64,000 nucleotides of DNA from Colias croceus. Lineage: Eukaryota; Arthropoda; Insecta; Lepidoptera; Pieridae. The notes under the pieces are model-generated. The model saw nothing but the letters and a program-made list of their open reading frames with translations. It did no database searches and was not told the DNA's origin. Both the position numbers and the translations under genes were made by a program. The stretch is from NCBI RefSeq assembly GCF_905220415.1, contig NC_059540.1:1433501-1497500 (forward strand). The letters are read 5' to 3'. Positions 23,111 through 35,200 of the stretch are shown one piece after another (within the stretch, counting starts at the first letter, position 1; the number at the start of each line of letters is the position of its first letter).

Positions 23111-24157
23111 TCGTAAGAGTCTAAGTACAAGTCAGAACCGTTTTTCCATACAAACGTAGTCCCCTGTTTCCTCCCTGGGTTGTGCTACTAGAGCAATATA
23201 TTTTTTACTATTAATCTATGGTAACTTAACCCATGTTCCTACGTTTTCCTTTTTGTCATATCTTAATTATTAAAAAAGATATGAATCTTTCAAAACGTAA
23301 GAAATAGGACAGATTTTCCGTTATGTTCCGTCTAACATAAAACTTTTTTTGAACATTATATAAAAAAAGCAAAACGTAGAAACATAGCCTATACTTTTCT
23401 CTACTAAATTATGAAAAAAAAAACTGGTTAAATCGGTCCAGTATTGGAGGAGGATACAGGGGACGACGGACCGTCGAATTTGCATAATTTACCTAGGTAT
23501 TTTCGGCCCGAGCTGCAGTTGTCCCTATCGCGCTCTCGAGAGAAGCTTGAGGCATAGCGCGACAGCAATAGATAATAGGAAAACCTAATTTTGAATTCTC
23601 TCACTCGTTTTTTTGGCTCTTAAACGCTGTTGTGGCGTACGTAACCGAACCGAATATCGGTCGTGTATAATGTACGCTCTATAGAACAAGTTACTGCTGA
23701 ACTTATGCCCGACCAAAGTTCGGCTGTACGCTATAACGCAACGCAATTTCGGCATTATGTGCCGTTGTACATAATTCCAATAGCATTGCATGCGTAATTG
23801 TGCTGAACTTCGGTCGCGTAACTTCGGCATAGTGTGTTTAGACACTAAGGTGTATCTTAGGCTATTATTTATTCTGATATTTCATAAGGATTAGGAACAT
23901 TAGGATAAGCAGGAAAAGCTAATTTATTAAATAACGTGAGTTAAAGGTAAATAAAACAACGATTTACAGGCGAAGTTTATTAAAAGTAATAGATTTACAT
24001 AATATTAAGTCAGTTTCGCAGCTTTCGCTCGGTATAAAACGTGTGGGATTTCATTAATTCAAATAAATTAGTAATGCAGCACCAAATACATACACCATCC
24101 TTACAAAATGTCTACTTATACACTATTCATATGCTTTTGGGTCATGACAGTCATTAA

Positions 24158-24323
24158 GAGCTAGCGCGCAAGAGCAACTTTTGTCTCCGCAACTATTTAG
24201 TCTCTCCCATCAACTCTATGGGGAGTTGCGTCGCTACGTGCGCGCACTTTCTTACTAGCCCATAGAGTTGATGGGAGAGACTAAATAGTTGCGGAGACAA
24301 AAGTTGCTCTTGCGTGCTAGCTC
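24158..24323. mobile_element. Harbinger-type hairpin MITE, copy 3
   Basis: A 166-bp hairpin, arms nearly perfectly complementary (GAGCTAGCGCGCAAGAGC... ...GCTCTTGCGTGCTAGCTC), flanked by TAA at 24155-24157 and 24324-24326. The loop region GTCGCTACGTGCGCGCACTT is shared with copy 2. Confidence 0.85.
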
Positions 24324-24326
24324 TAA

Positions 24327-25820
24327 TACTATGACTACTAACCATAATGACAAAATATACATACGACTCAAATATAAGACGTTTCATGTAAAATCATTGC
24401 AACTTGAATATGCGCAAATAAAATAAAATGCAATTAGTTAGAAGGGCAAACAAAATTGCAACCTTCTTCAACCTCAACTTTAAATTTACTGCAAATGCGA
24501 AACCACAAAAAATGCCTGAAAATTTCAATAGTAAAATTGAAACTGCTTGTGTTTGTAAAAAATATCAAATGTCATTATTACACTAAACGTGTTATGAATA
24601 TCAAATACAAAGCACTGCATTCGCTATAATTACATCGTCATAAGACATTCGCTTTTACCTGTTTAGTTTTAAATAATATTATATCATAGTGGTAACTTCC
24701 AAATAAAATTTATAACGTAATAAATTCCTCGAACAATACTGAACCGAAGAGATCTATTGGACGACATCACATTTGTCACAATTTTGAGCAACACGTTGTC
24801 AAACACAAATATTAACTCCAAAATTATTGCAATATTTGCTAATCCCTGTTACGTAATCAATTCAAACGATCAGTAAAATAATTATCATAATAGATCAATT
24901 TTTAATAATAAAAAGTGAAAGAATTGATATAATATTTAGTGCTAAAATTTTATACAGCTTTTATTAATGAAATGCAATTTATTCATGTTATGAAAAACCA
25001 TTGTGTTTGTGAGCATACTGCATCAATAAAAATATAGACTATGGCCTTCAACAATTCGATTACTATGCTATAAAGATTTTTCCTTTATAAATGTGGTTTA
25101 ATTTCATAAAAATATTCATTTGTTTATTTGATATCCAAATACGGCTAAGCATCGAATAATACGAAAAAAATAATGAGCAGTTATTGCCGCGAATTTAAAT
25201 TTAAAAAGCGATCCATTTATTGGCAAGTTACGAAATTAGTCGAAAGCGAAAATTGGGCAAGCTAATAAAACATAAAAATTATCTAACCTACAAAAAATAT
25301 TTATATTCGTAACAAATAAATAATCAAGTGTATTTAAAACAATTATTATTAGATTATACAAATTGAATTATAATACAAAATCATTCACAACGGTCAAATT
25401 TACAATACATTTAAAACTAAGTGTAATGGAGGACCTACACAATCTTGTTGCATGACATGCATTTTATCATACAAAAACGTTATCAATCATATTAAAGTGT
25501 ATCAATGTTTATAATTATGAAAGTTTGACAAATAAGCATGCAATCAATCATGAGCGTCTAGGCCCTGCATTACAGTACACAGTCCTCACATATCTACAAC
25601 TATCTCTGTCTGACACTTTGAAAAAAATATGGCTATCTCGCTTTTTTAATATTACATTTTTCGATTTTGAAGACCTTTGTAATATTCCATATTAGAAGGT
25701 AGACATTATTTTACTATGAGTTATATATCTAGCTAGGCTTAATTACATTTTTTCTATGGATTTTCTAGTGTGTATTTATTTATCTATTTTCTACTTTCTA
25801 CAATGTCACATCAACGTGGC
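24327..25820. other. AT-rich intergenic stretch
   Basis: No coding signal, repeat array or RNA gene recognised on either strand. Confidence 0.55.
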
Positions 25821-25822
25821 TA

Positions 25823-26010
25823 GTGTGAGTTTTCATCGAGTAAGAAACGTTACTATCGCGTCTGCGTCACAGCGAAATTTGTATGGGGAATCAAAGCTTC
25901 CCGATACGTCCGCTAGGGTTCGCCGCTGTCGTCCGCTGTTCGATTTCCCATACTAATTCGGCTGTGACGCAGACGCGATAGTAACGTTTCGAACTCGATC
26001 AAACTCACAC
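25823..26010. mobile_element. Hairpin MITE with GTGTGAGTTT ends
   Basis: About 50-bp complementary arms (GTGTGAGTTTTCATCGAG and CTCGATCAAACTCACAC, with CGTTACTATCGCGTCTGCG and its complement inside), TA on both flanks; 188 bp. A different family from the GAGCTAGCG elements. Confidence 0.75.
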
Positions 26011-26450
26011 TAGGGGTACTGAGCTGTTAGATTCTAATACAAAATTCATAAAAAATCAAATAATGTAATATTTAAACGTAGCGAAAAAACTTATTTACAA
26101 ATAAAAATATACACGCACGTTCGATATACAGTTCACTTTAAAACAATATATTTAACAAATTATACAGAAATTGCACAGATAAAAAAATGTTTCACACTGG
26201 CAACATTTATTTTTTCTTCAAAATTCCAAAATATACCGCTATGATAAGCAAATGTTTCTATAATTATTTATGACTCCTTTAAACGATGTCGTAATGCTTA
26301 GTATTAATAACGGATAATGATAACAGCATAATTTACTATTTATTTTATTTTATTTGTATCGATATGAACGATATCATCGTTTTTTTAACAAAAAGTGTTA
26401 CAAAGAATCGTATGCTATGAATCACGACTAGTTAATTTTAGTTTCGATTA

Positions 26451-26635
26451 GTGCTGATTTACACAGGGTCAGTAGACAAGTCAGTCGCGGCGCCGAATTT
26501 CAGCGCCGTTAACTGTTTACATAGACTTCAAGCCTCTGTACTGACTTCAAATCTGTTTACACAGGGTTTTTTTTCGGGTCAGCACTGATTTGCCTCGAAT
26601 TTGTAGTCAGTTACTGACCCTGTGTAAATCAGCAC
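26451..26635. mobile_element. Harbinger-type MITE (GTGCTGATTTACACAGGGTC ends)
   Basis: Left end GTGCTGATTTACACAGGGTC and right end GACCCTGTGTAAATCAGCAC are exact complements; flanks are TTA at 26448-26450 and 26636-26638. 185 bp, with secondary internal copies of the GTTTACACAGGG motif. TTA duplication points to PIF/Harbinger. Confidence 0.85.
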
Positions 26636-27680
26636 TTAAATACAAGAAAATTCGATACACGTAAGAAAACACAGCTGGATCACGTACTCAGAATATAAAA
26701 TGCATAGTATTGATAAAATGTGAATTAAATTTTTACGTCCAACATCCGCTCGATATAATTATGCAAATGTTATTTTTATGGTAAAGAACATAGCTTTTTC
26801 CATCATTTTTAAACTATTTCTATTTTATTTCACCATTTTAATTATTTCCTCTAAAATTTTTAGACTCTTTCGCTTTGCACACAGACTATAGATGCTCATG
26901 TGTCAAATCGTGCCGTAAATAGGCGCGCAAAGTTCCAAAAGTCAAATCCATACATTTCATTTCATATCAATAACATTAAACCACGGGCAGTATATTTTCT
27001 TAATCTTTTGCAGTACAAATACACACTACACTTTATCAATATATTGTAAAAGCTTCGTTTTGGACTATAGGCCTTATACTGTATACATATAAAAACGTCA
27101 ATTCCATAAAAATAACAAATAGCAGATACCATACATATTACAAATTCACGATGGCGCTGTTACTTTGCTATCCCAAATATTTCATAAATTATTATCCGGG
27201 ATAAGTGTCTATCCAAATACAGTATAAGATTGATTTCTTGGGATTTAACAGGATAACATCCCATAACTTTTATATCCCATTGAAATACATTAAAACGAAC
27301 CATAGAATTTTGACATAACTAACTATATACATCAAAATTCAACTGTTCACATTTTTTGATTTTCTTGATTTTTTCATTTTTATTTTTTCATTTCTAATTT
27401 TTACCACAGACACAAAAACGTGTTTCTTGTATCCATACTAAAGGCATAGAAATATAATTTTTCAAAAGTAGTTTGACGACAAAATTATCCATACTGCACA
27501 CAGATTTTCATATTAGTGTGATAACAAAAATACAAGACAGATTATTTTTTTAAAGTAGTGTGACAACAAAAAATTGGTGGGTAAAACTGCCTTCACGCCG
27601 TGTTACTAGCTTTTAAAAGTAAACATTTTAAAATGTGTATGTACATTTTTAAAATGTCTATGGCAACCCTACACTTACTG

Positions 27681-30600
27681 TCACAGTTCTTTGAGTAGCG
27701 CCGACTTTGCGTTCTTCAGTTTGTCGAGCCGCTTCGTGAGGTGACTGTTCTCTGTCTCCAGTTCTTCCACGCGATTTAGAGCTTCTCTAGCCTGGAATCC
27801 GCAAAATTACAATTAGTGAGGGTACTTTTAAATTTTTGTCGATTGAGGGTATTATATATTTTTAGTGGCTATATCGATCTAGTGTGGAAAACCGCAAAAT
27901 AAATATAAAGTTGTCAATTAATCATTTTAAGAGTACCGGCGTAATTATTACTAATTATGAGGGTACTTTAAAATTTTCTATAGGGTATTTTACAATTTTA
28001 GTGTTAAGCTTATCCACAGCTTTTTGCGTGTTAACTGCTTATACATTTTAGCGGTGTATGGGAAAATTGTCTATATTACATAGTTAGGTTTTAAAATAGG
28101 ACGTATACTTAATAGCTAGAATTATTCACCGGGCGGAAATGTTACCAGCTTTAATAGTATACATTTTTATAGTAAATATGTACAAAAATTATTTTCTAAG
28201 AGAATTATTAACAAAATCAGTAATATTGAACGTTATTGCCATGCGTGTAAAGTCGGCGCGTTAAGTGGATGTCTATGTGTAACACATCGAGGGTCACACT
28301 AGGTTTGAAATAATACCGTTAACTATCACCGTTATTGATAACAGCCCAGAAATCAACCACTTCCTGAAAAATCAATGAAATTATATAAATTTTAAAAGTA
28401 ATAAGACGGTTGCTGTTCTTAAAATGAAGTATTTTTTTGTGGCAACACCTAAGAAAAACACATAAACATGTAAAATGATTCAATGACGTTGATTTATAAG
28501 AAGACGATGTTTCACACCTTTCCGCACTGCTTCGTTTTCTATTGTCGAGAGTACTTCGTTATCTGTCTGCTTTTTTTAAACTTACTATGTAGCTCACATG
28601 AGTGGCTGATATCCGGTATTCAGCACTGTAATCCGGCAACTAATACTGCTGTACTGTCAGTAGTTGCATGCACATTGCACGCGTCACACACACCGCTTAC
28701 GCACCACGCACCTTTACCAAAGACAATTATTCCACTCACGCGCTTCTCCACTGTATTTGCCATCTCTCTAGTTTCTATTTCACATGTAACCACGATGCTT
28801 ATGCAACGTAGATTCTCCTCGCTGGCATGTTGCTCGTCAACTTGCCCCCGTAGCCCCCTCCTCACACGCACGTTACTAGTGCACCTCCCCCCTCCTCCCG
28901 CATCCCCCACACGTCACACACTGCATCCCAAATTCTTGGATCATTCACGCCCACGTTGCTAGTGCACCTCCCCCCTCCTCCCTACGCGTCACACGTCCCC
29001 TCCCCCCTTCTCCCTACGCGTCACACGTCCCCTCCCCCACAGCCCTCCTCCTCACACGCAAGTTACTAGTGCACCTCCCCCTCCCCCCGCAGCCCCCTCC
29101 TCACACGCACGTTGCTAGTGCACCTCCCCCTCCCCCCGCACCCCCCCCACGCATCACACGTCCCCTCCCCCCGCTCACCTCGCGCTGCAGCCGGCGCCGC
29201 TCCTGCTTGAGCTCCTGCTCGCGCTCGTCCTGCGCGTCGTGCGTGGCGCGCAGCCGCTGCAGCTGCGCCTCGAGCCGCGCCACCGCGCCCGCCGCCAGCG
29301 CCGCCTCCGCCTCCGCGCGCGCCGCCCGCCCCTTCGCCTCCGACACGCACTTGCGCAGCGCCTCCACTGGACCACACATACATACTTTAATTCTTTATTT
29401 TTCAACACAAGTAATTTACAGGTATGTATACCCAAAACATTACAAGGCAGTTACTTAACTAAAATTACATCATTTTTTATGACTAAGAAAGGACGAAATA
29501 ATATTTTTAAATTTATATAAACTTAAATAAAATATATCGCATTCATTGCTGTGAGCGAGCATGTCATTGAGCAGCTTTATTCCTCGTATAAGGGGAGCAT
29601 TCCTACCACTCTTCGTTCGCCCTCCCGACTGGACGGTGAACAAATACACGTCACACAAACGGAACACACACACGATAGAAAAAAAAGACAAGTGATAACT
29701 GCGTTAAAAACAACCGACTTCAAACTTGCACTTGCAACAGTTACAAATACATACAAAAATGCTCATAAAATAAAAACTACTGGGCCTATCCGAATAAAAT
29801 TTTTATGGGACCAATTCGACACCATCCCGCATCGAACAAAAAAGAATCACGTAAATCGGTTCAGAAACCTCGGAGTAATCGGTGTACATACATAAAAAAA
29901 AAAACATACCGGCCGAATTGATAACCTCCTCCTTTTTTTTGAAGTCGGTTCAAAAGAGACAAAAACACTTATTCGATAATGTAATACTATAGAAGAAGAA
30001 AAGGAACGCAATACTATAGAATTAAATTAGGGAAAAAGAGAAATAATATTGGACGAGACAGGATATAACCAAAATAGACAAAAAAAAGGAACTCCACGGA
30101 AATTAAACAAGAGACAAAAACCAAAATCGACGAAACAGTGCAACATAAAATAATACACAACAACATATAAGAACTAGAACATACAAAAAACGAATCAAAA
30201 GAAGAATAAAAATTAGAAAGATGAGAAAAAAAAAATATAAATACATACAATGCAATTAAAACGAACTCCATCTTAACAACAAACATATATAAATTATAAA
30301 TATCCCGTAATTAATCCTTACCTTCATTCTCATAGTCCTGGTCGTGATGTGATGAGACTCCATTCTGTCGAGCCGCTCTTTCCTCATTCAGTTGTAGTTT
30401 GAGTTTACGCACTTCTGATTCTAGTGCTTGCTTCGAATTAACCAGATTCTGCAACCGGACGTCTGAAATAACAAATCAAGTCCCTTAGTTAAGATTTAAC
30501 AAGAAAATAAGTATTTACTAACTTTTATTTCTTTAGAAATCGACATATTTCAGCAAGGCGTTTGATTTACTGGACCACGTAATTTTTTCAGAAAATTCTG

Positions 30601-33600
30601 TGATATGAATATCCATGTTTGTTTGTTTGTGTGTTTTTTATTATAACGGTGTGCATCCTACATCAACAATGAATCTTAAATGGTTAAAACTGGCAAGTAT
30701 ATTTCTAGAGATAATTCGATATCAACGGGAGTTCCACAAGGGTCTTATTTGAGACCAATGTTTTTAATTTTGTTTGTGAATGATTTATTTTATAGCTTTA
30801 AGCCAGATGAAACGTTATTGTAGATCATGCAAAAATAATTACAAAAATTTGCTACGATTACAGTACAGTTTTCGGAATATAATGACATTGGTTTTCAAGA
30901 ACATTTGACATTAGAGCCTTTCTACACCACTCACCGAGCGTCCCCTCCCCGCCGTCCTCCAGCAGAGCCTGCGACTGGTGCGACACGAGAGCTAGCGCCG
31001 GCATCCCCCCTCCCACCCCATTTCCCCCGCTCCCCCCACTCGGTGCCGCAGTGTCCCCCGCGTCCACAAACGCGTAGCCCGCGTCAGCAGCGGCCGCGTC
31101 ACGTGCTCGCACCGCGTCACGGGCCGCGCCCAGTTCACGTTCAAGTGCCGCGTGCTCGCGCTTCAGCCGCTCGTGTGAGGAGCACTTCTCTTTGTGTTCA
31201 CGCTGAGGAATGATAACAATGATACTTGATGAATTCGCTTCATATCAGGTGCAAAAAATTAAAATCAAACATTTCAAAAAATAATTTACTATATGCAACT
31301 TTACAGAAATACGTCGAATCACGCGTGGTAGGGATAAGAAAAAGATGGCGCGTAACGGAAAAATGTCACGCGTAGCGAAAAAATGTTACACTAAATTTTT
31401 TTCCAACCCTGATAAAGAAGTTTCACTTCAGTAATCAGTTAAATTAGTAGGTAAAAAATTTAACATGTCAAAAAAAATGTTTTAGTTCAAAATAATCCAT
31501 GAAAATAATAATTGTCAATGCATTCCAAGAAAACATATTATTCTACTTTATTAAAATTTAAAACCAAGAAAAAGAACACACTACTTGTGTTCCACAAGGT
31601 TACACACTTAGAGCACTTTTACAAATTCTCTTATTCATAATACAAAATACATTTCCTCACCTGTAGTTGAGCGTATTCTTCCTGTAATTCCTCTATCCTA
31701 TCCTTGAGCAGCTCCAACTGGTAGCCGAGCGCCGCCTTGTCGTTGTCCAACTGGGCATTCAATATCATCGCTTTGCGGAACTTCTCTTCCACTTCTTTTA
31801 ATTCGTGCTGAAATTATCAAATAAATAACATTATGCAACGATTAAGAAATGACGTAGTGAAAGGTTGCAGTGGGAGTCGAGCACTGCTTCGGCACAAAAT
31901 GGGTCAAGCTCGCACCGGGGAAGTTACCACACCCTCACAGAAAACCGGCGTGAAATGGTGGCATATTAACAGTATGCTACCGTGTTTCGTACGGTGAGTG
32001 AGGGGTCCGGAGACCCAAAAACAACCCCCAAATATGAACGCGGTATTATCAGGCAGAATACCCCAGGAGGGTACCGGCACCTACGGTGCAGGAGAATCCC
32101 TCCCGCAGCGCCTGCGCTGCGGCAGCCCGTCGTATTCTGGGGCGGGCATAATTCCGCTCGGTCATGTGCCAAGGGGTTCGCAGAGCAAGCGAAGAAAATC
32201 ACCCCCCTCCACTCTCACGGTGGACTTTTGTAACATCCGGGGGCTGCACACTAATTTAAACGCCGTCCACTACCATCTTGAGACGGCTAAGCCGGCCTTG
32301 CTCTTCCTGACTGAGACTCAGATATCAACTCCGGCCGACGTATCTTATCTCACATACCCTGGTTTTAAGCTGGAGCATACTTTTGCACCGCGTGCCGGGG
32401 TATGCGCATACGTTAGGGAAGATATCTGTTGTCGACGTCTTGGCACCCTTGAAGGTGAGGATCTGTCCATTATCTGGCTGCATATTGACTGCGGCGACCA
32501 CCCTCGCGTCTATGCTTGCCTGTACAGATCCCACAGCGGGAATACTGGTACCGACCGTTTATTTGAGCACATCCAAGAGATGATCGACACTTTGCTTGTA
32601 CAGTTCCCTTCTGCGGAGCTTGTGGTTTTAGGCGATTTCAATGCCCACCACGTTGAATGGCTTGGGTCGCGTACAACTGACCACGCGGGACGAACTGTGC
32701 ACGATTTCGCTCTAGCCTATGGCCTAACACAGCTGGTCTCATCGCCTACGCGAATACCGGATGTGGAGGGCCATACTCCCTCTCTTCTGGATCTTCTGCT
32801 GACCACACATCCCGAGAACTATCAGGTCTCCGTCGTGGCCCCACTGGGGTCATCAGACCATTGCCTGATACGGAGTATGGTGCCACTTACGGGTTCGAAA
32901 CAGCAGACACCTGCAGCTCGACGCCGTGTGTGGCACTACAAGTCGGCAGACTGGGACGGAATGCGTGGTTTTTTCGCTTCCTACCCATGGGGGCCTGTTT
33001 GCTTCTCCTCGGAGGATCCCAACGCTTGTGCTGAGTCTATCACTGACGTGGTACTGCAGGGTATGGAACTATTTGTGCCATACTCTGTTGTGCCCGTCGG
33101 TGGCAAATCCAAGCCTTGGTTTGGACGTTCCTGTAACATGGCGTCTCGCCAGAAACAGGAACTTTTTCAAGCCTGGGTTGCAGCAACGGCGTGTCGCGAT
33201 CCAAGCGTTGGTCTCATCAGGAAGAAGTACAACTTTGCCTCCAGATCCTACAAAAGAGAAATCGCTAGGGCTAAATCTAGTTATATTGGTGCACTTGGCG
33301 ATAGACTAACGCGACTTCCTTCGGGAACAAGGGCGTTTTGGTCCCTCGCCAAGGCCATCCAAGGTAACTTCTGTCGTTCATCCTTTCCACCTTTGCACAA
33401 GGACGAAGACTCTCTGGCCCATTCCGCTAAAGAGAAAGCCGAACTCTTGGGCGCTCTCTTTGCTAGGAACTCGACGCTTGATGACAGGGGAAAGACACCG
33501 CCGACCATCCCGCGGTGCAACCATTCAATGGCGGATATACGTTTCACACAACGTGCCGTTCGAAACGCTCTCTTTTCCCTTGACATCCATAAGTCGACAG

Positions 33601-35169
33601 GGCCGGATGGAGTCTCCCCTATTGTGCTTAGGACATGTGCTCCTGAGTTGGCACCGGTTGTAACGCGTCTTTTTCGGCTCTCTTACGCCAAAGGCATTGT
33701 TCCGAATTCGTGGAAGACTGCTCTTGTCCACCCAATCCCTAAAAAAGGCGATCGCTCAAATCCATCTAACTACAGACCGATCGCCATCACTTCTTTACTC
33801 TCCAAAATAATGGAATCCATTATTAACAGCCAGCTCATGAGGTATCTGGAGGAGAACCAGTTGCTAAGCGACCGGCAATACGGTTTCCGTAGTGGTCGCT
33901 CGACTGGTGATCTTTTGGTGTACCTCACTCACAGATGGGCGGAGGCGGTTGAGAGTAAAGGGGAGGCATTGGCTGTAAGTTTGGATGTAGCGAAAGCCTT
34001 CGATCGGGTCTGGCACAAGGCACTTCTAGCGAAATTACCATCTTTCGGACTTCCTGCGAGGTTATGCGATTGGGTTGCCAGCTTCCTGGAAGAGAGGAGC
34101 ATTAAGGTCGTAATCGACGGTTCTTGCTCTAAGCCTCTTCATGTGAACGCTGGTGTCCCACAAGGCTGCGTGCTATCTCCTACACTGTTTCTTCTGCATA
34201 TCAATGATTTGTTACAAATCAGTAACATTCATTGCTATGCAGACGACAGTACGGGGGATGCTCTTTATCCCGGCCGTGCAAACACCTCAAAGGAAAGCCT
34301 CAATGAGAGTCGAAACAAACTTGTGTCTGAAGTCGAGTCTTCTCTCCAAGAAGTCTCGGATTGGGGCGAACTTAATCTTGTCGAGTTCAATCCCCTAAAG
34401 ACACAGGTTTGCGCGTTCACCGCTAAAAAGACCCCATTTGTCGTAGAACCTCGGTTTAAGAGTACTCCCCTTAGTATATCGCCGAAAATCGGAATCCTCG
34501 GAGTTGAAATCTCGAGTGACGTTCAATTCCGCAGTCATTTGGAAGCGAAGGCTAAATTAGCCTCGAAAAAACTTGGTGTGCTCAGTAGATCGAGACAGTA
34601 CTTCAAGCCGGCCCACCGACTTCAGCTGTACAAGGCTCAGGTGCGACCGCATATGGAGTACTGTTCTCATCTCTGGGCCGGAGCCCCACAGTATCAACTC
34701 CTTCCTCTTGACCGCATCCAACGTCGAGCAGCTCGAATTGTCGATGACCGTAGGCTTTCCGATAGGCTCGATCCACTGTCAGTGCGGAGAGACGTTGCGT
34801 CTCTCTGTATACTGTACAGAATCTACTATGGGGAGTGCTCTGAGGAATTGTTCCACCTTTTACCAGCCGCACAGTTCCACCACCGGACCTCACGCCGTAA
34901 AAACCAGTTCCATCCGCACCATCTGGATGGTTGGCGCTCCACCACTGTCCGCTTCACCCGCAACTTCCTTCCGCGTACGGTGAAACTGTGGAACGATCTG
35001 CCACCTGCGGTGTTCCCGAACAACTACGACATTGGGGCCTTCAAGAAAAGAGCATATTTGTCCATTAAAGGCCGGCAAAGCACCTGTAACACTCCTTGTG
35101 TTACAAGTGTTTATGGGCGGTGGTGACCACTTAACATCAGGTGGCCCACCTGCTCCTTTGCTTGCTCTG

Positions 35170-35200
<31 letters not shown>

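Noticed and set aside
28483..29520. Overlapping open frames on both strands rich in His/Pro/Arg/Ala
   Set aside because: Produced by the C-rich minisatellite and the GC-rich Lrrfip exon read in other frames.
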